This document shows positions 61,681-64,000 of a stretch of 64,000 nt of DNA, one piece after another. The first letter of the stretch is position 1; each line of letters starts with the position of its first letter. Below the pieces are notes generated by a model, which worked only from the letters and a program-made list of their open reading frames with translations, ran no database searches and was not told the DNA's origin. The DNA comes from Bradyrhizobium sp. AZCC 1721 (GTDB taxonomy: Bacteria; Pseudomonadota; Alphaproteobacteria; Rhizobiales; Xanthobacteraceae): positions 3,711,001 to 3,775,000 of the forward strand of contig NZ_JAZHSB010000001.1 in assembly GCF_036924715.1 (NCBI RefSeq). Direction: 5' to 3'. A program made the translations under genes and the position numbers.

Positions 61681-61884
61681 ATGATGAAGCGCCGTCGATT
61701 TAAACAGACCGGTTCTCTTGAAGAGCGTCTCGCCGAACGTGCGAACGAGATCAGGGCACAGGCTGAAGCTCTTCCCCCGGGTAGCATCGAGCGTGAGCGA
61801 TTAGAGCTGCAGGCAAGGCAAGCTGACACTGTCTCTCATATCAACGAGTGGCTGACCTCACCCGGCCTACAGCCTCCGAAATAG
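61681..61884 (+). CDS. SPGL-family small protein, copy 4
   Basis: 67 residues: MMKRRRFKQTGSLEERLAER, LPPGSIERERLELQARQADT, VSHINEWLTSPGLQPPK. GGAGATC precedes the ATG pair. The best preserved member, divergent from copy 3. Confidence 0.7.
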   Translation: MMKRRRFKQTGSLEERLAERANEIRAQAEALPPGSIERERLELQARQADTVSHINEWLTSPGLQPPK

Positions 61885-61916
61885 TCGAATTGCCCCGTCG
61901 GACGGCAGCGTAACAT

Positions 61917-62579
61917 TCATGCAGCAGCCTTGTCCTCCTTGTCAGCTCCGCGTGCAACGATCTTGATCGCATCGTCGGGCATCGGTCGCTGCAGCGCCTT
62001 GGCCTCGTCCCACGGCGCTCTCATCCAAACGTCTCGTTCCTCGTCGGTCTGCAGGATGACCGGCATAGCTTTTGGATGGATCGGTTCGACAACGGCGTTC
62101 GGCGACGTGGTGAGAAATCCATAGACGTTGTGTGGACCGGGGATCGGCTTCGACTTCGTGCCGCGGTCGCCCTTGAACTCCGTCCAGATGCCCGCGAAGC
62201 AGGTCAGCGGCCGATCGTCATTGATCGCGAACCAAACAACGTCCTTCTTCTTCGTCTCCGGATTGGGTTCAGGTGCGTACTCGGCAAAACTGTTGAACGG
62301 CACCAAGCAACGGTTTTCCGGCTTCAGCCAACCTCGCCAATGCGGCGACGACGTATTGCGAATATTGGTAACCGGCGGCCCGCCAGTGCGCGGCGGTGGC
62401 GGCATGCCCCAGCGCATCATGACTACCTCGCGTTCGGTGCCCGAATTGCGCACGACCGGCGCCGGATAATCGGGAAACACGCCCGGCATCGGCGGTAGGT
62501 TGCCGACATAGCGATTCATCACGCGGAAGAACGCGCGGATGGCTTCTTGGTTTGTGGTGATGCTGTAGAGATTGCACAT
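61917..62579 (-). CDS. SOS response-associated peptidase (SRAP, YedK/HMCES type)
   Basis: 220 residues. The catalytic Cys is residue 2 (MCNLYSITT); the initiator Met must be removed. Other active-site parts are NIRNTSSPHWRGWLK with the Asn, CLVPFNSFAEY with the Glu, and PIHPKAMPVIL with the His. These proteins form a covalent bond with abasic sites in single-stranded DNA and shield them. It fits the repair genes of the island. Confidence 0.92.
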   Translation of the reverse strand: MCNLYSITTNQEAIRAFFRVMNRYVGNLPPMPGVFPDYPAPVVRNSGTEREVVMMRWGMPPPPRTGGPPVTNIRNTSSPHWRGWLKPENRCLVPFNSFAEYAPEPNPETKKKDVVWFAINDDRPLTCFAGIWTEFKGDRGTKSKPIPGPHNVYGFLTTSPNAVVEPIHPKAMPVILQTDEERDVWMRAPWDEAKALQRPMPDDAIKIVARGADKEDKAAA

Positions 62580-62609
62580 GTGGAGAACTGCCGCGATAGA
62601 TGGTTCCCG

Positions 62610-62807
62610 CTAGTCTCGATCAGTACGCAAGTCTCTCAGCTTTCGCATGTAGTAGCCCTGCCTTTGAAGCGCTGACCTAATCTCATCGCTGACCTTGACA
62701 ACCCTCTTCTTGCTCTTGCGCCATTTTCCCAGCGTCGCAACAGGCGGTATCGGGCATCCCTTCTTCACAACGAGCAGATCACGTCTGGTGTTAAAATACA
62801 CATCCAT
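62610..62807 (-). CDS. conserved small basic hypothetical protein
   Basis: 65 residues: MDVYFNTRRDLLVVKKGCPI, GKWRKSKKRVVKVSDEIRSA, QGYYMRKLRD. A recurring small protein in Bradyrhizobium. GGGAGA lies before the ATG at 62807; the longer upstream frame is not supported. Unknown function. Confidence 0.65.
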   Translation of the reverse strand: MDVYFNTRRDLLVVKKGCPIPPVATLGKWRKSKKRVVKVSDEIRSALQRQGYYMRKLRDLRTDRD

Positions 62808-63125
62808 ATGTCTATCTCCCAAAAAACGACCGAACTTATCGTTTGTGAGCAGAGCATGGGTTACCGAAACGCAACACCAAGCCATTGTTGTGCGCCTTCC
62901 TAATTTACCGCTGGCAGGGCGCGCAGTGATGCGCTTGACCAAGGTAAAGCGGCGCAGGCCCGATGAGCCAGCTAGGTCTCGTGGATTGCTCAGGGGCTTT
63001 GGCGACGCTGTAATTGCCAGCCATGAGCACCAAGAAACGTGAGGTCATCTGGGGCGGCCGGATCATGGGCGCGGACCCATACGCGAAATGCAGACAGCCG
63101 CTCTCTCGATTACCTCGTCGGCCGG
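62808..63125. other. spacer before ribA
   Basis: About 320 bases. A plus-strand frame from ATG 63023 (MSTKKREVIWGGRIMGADPY) runs into ribA antisense. It has no family support, so I leave it uncalled. Confidence 0.3.
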
Positions 63126-64000
63126 TCAATCCCCGCGCTCACTCCGGCAGTCCGGCTGGAGATCGCCCCTGAGATGGTGACCGGAGCGTACCGCCTTCGT
63201 CGTTAGGTACCGCTTGTTGTGGGGGATGACCGGCGCTTCCAGCGCGACGCGGGCAGCGATCTCGATTCCGGCTTTTGTGAGCCCATCGAGCTTGGCCGGA
63301 TTGTTGGTGAGCAGGACGATCCGCGTGCAGTTCAGGGTTCGCAGCATCAACGCAGCAACGCCATAGTCGCGCTCATCGTCTTCGAAGCCGAGGATCGTGT
63401 TGGCATCACGCGTATCGAGCCCGCCGTCCTGCAGTCGATAGGCTCTCATCTTGTTCGCAAGGCCGATACCGCGGCCTTCCTGCGCCATATATAGAATGAC
63501 GCCGCCGCCGAGGCTTTCTAGATGAGCGAGGGCCAGCCGAAGCTGGTCGCCACAGTCGCATCGCCGCAAGCCGAACACGTCTCCGGTCAAGCATGCCGAA
63601 TGAAGCCGAACCGGCACCGGTTGGGTAAAATCTGGCTTTCCGACTATGATGGCGACCTGGTCCACGCCGAGAGCATCCCGAAACACGACAAAGCGAGCCG
63701 CTCTGCCCGACGCCAGTCGAATCGTTGCTTCGCTCGCGAGCGCAAGTGTATTCGTCGCGTCCGCGGCAAACCGATTGACCCCGTCCGCTTCGACCGTAGC
63801 GATCAACTGCATCAGGTCGTCGTCGAGGTTCGGCAGCACGTCCGCTACGAGAGCCGCCGGAAGGCTGCGGCTCAATTTAGCGAGCCGGATTGCCGCCATG
63901 GCGGCATGACTTGCAGCCTCCGCCGTTCCTGCAAAATGCCCCTCGTTTTTGGCGCTGGCAGCGAGGTTGAAGATGGTGCTCACGCCGACTGCTCGGGAAA
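63126..64000 (-). CDS. ribA: GTP cyclohydrolase II, 5' end probably off the right edge
   Basis: Opens GTP to the first riboflavin intermediate. The zinc Cys lie in SACLTGDVFGLRRCDCGDQL. The GTP-binding and catalytic parts are YMAQEGRGIGLANKMRAYRL and GLDTRDANTILGF. NNPAKLDGLTKAGIEI is the usual end motif. A GTG at 63983 could start a 285-residue protein, but the frame stays open to base 64000. Relatives carry a longer N-terminal region, so the gene probably continues outside. The tail after RYLTTKAVRSGHH is variable. Confidence 0.88.
   Translation of the reverse strand, partial: SRAVGVSTIFNLAASAKNEGHFAGTAEAASHAAMAAIRLAKLSRSLPAALVADVLPNLDDDLMQLIATVEADGVNRFAADATNTLALASEATIRLASGRAARFVVFRDALGVDQVAIIVGKPDFTQPVPVRLHSACLTGDVFGLRRCDCGDQLRLALAHLESLGGGVILYMAQEGRGIGLANKMRAYRLQDGGLDTRDANTILGFEDDERDYGVAALMLRTLNCTRIVLLTNNPAKLDGLTKAGIEIAARVALEAPVIPHNKRYLTTKAVRSGHHLRGDLQPDCRSERGD

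Noticed and set aside
63023..63172. A 49-codon plus-strand frame
   Set aside because: It extends antisense into ribA, has no clear ribosome site, and matches no family.
1..64000. CRISPR array or rRNA operon
   Set aside because: No regularly spaced direct repeats and no rRNA-like sequence were seen.

Overview
The window looks like chromosome from an alphaproteobacterium of the Bradyrhizobium type. The core gene order ntrY-ntrX-hfq-hflX, the run metG-holB-tmk-dacA read from right to left, the high GC content, and many small protein families that I associate with bradyrhizobia all point this way. No 16S rRNA is present, so the genus is an inference.

Layout. Bases 1-14,000 are mostly core. They hold a catalase-like gene cut by the left edge, the NtrY/NtrX two-component pair, Hfq, HflX, MazG, QueC, a cobalt-type nitrile hydratase set (alpha, beta, accessory protein) behind an MFS transporter, an enoyl-CoA hydratase, a rhodanese and an M24 peptidase. 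Bases 14,280-19,760 are an insert: a Gre-like factor and a HerA-like ATPase on the minus strand, then a compact gas vesicle operon on the plus strand (gvpA/J-like, F, G, J, L, S, K). Its last six genes overlap stop-to-start and no gvpN or gvpO is visible. Bases 20,196-34,333 return to ordinary genes: a TRAP carboxylate transporter with an acyl-CoA ligase; a metallo-beta-lactamase, TatD, MetG, HolB, Tmk and DacA block; an epoxide hydrolase; and RlpA. MetG carries a long Lys/Ala-rich N-terminal extension.

At 35,258 a tRNA-Ser(UGA) gene starts normally but loses homology right after its anticodon loop. Everything from there to the right edge is accessory DNA, consistent with a genomic island inserted into the tRNA. 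The island has a large serine recombinase (45,741-47,405), phage-like remnants, a ribbon-helix-helix regulator with a palindromic operator, a cluster of exported proteins with a trypsin-like protease, a membrane J-domain protein, a PBP1-type transglycosylase/transpeptidase with a BA14K-like tail, and a DNA repair and topology set (shortened Ku, one intact and one decayed LigD-type ligase, topoisomerase IB, an SRAP peptidase). GTP cyclohydrolase II runs off the right edge.

The island is also full of tiny genes (50-90 codons), several as paralogues, many followed by strong GC hairpins. At least six small genes in it are frameshifted. It is either decaying or the assembly has indel errors; raw reads would decide. 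The most interesting items are the gas vesicle operon, the split tRNA with its island, the duplicated module encoding an H-NS-like stub, the four-copy SPGL small-protein family, and the membrane and exported-protein clusters of unknown function.
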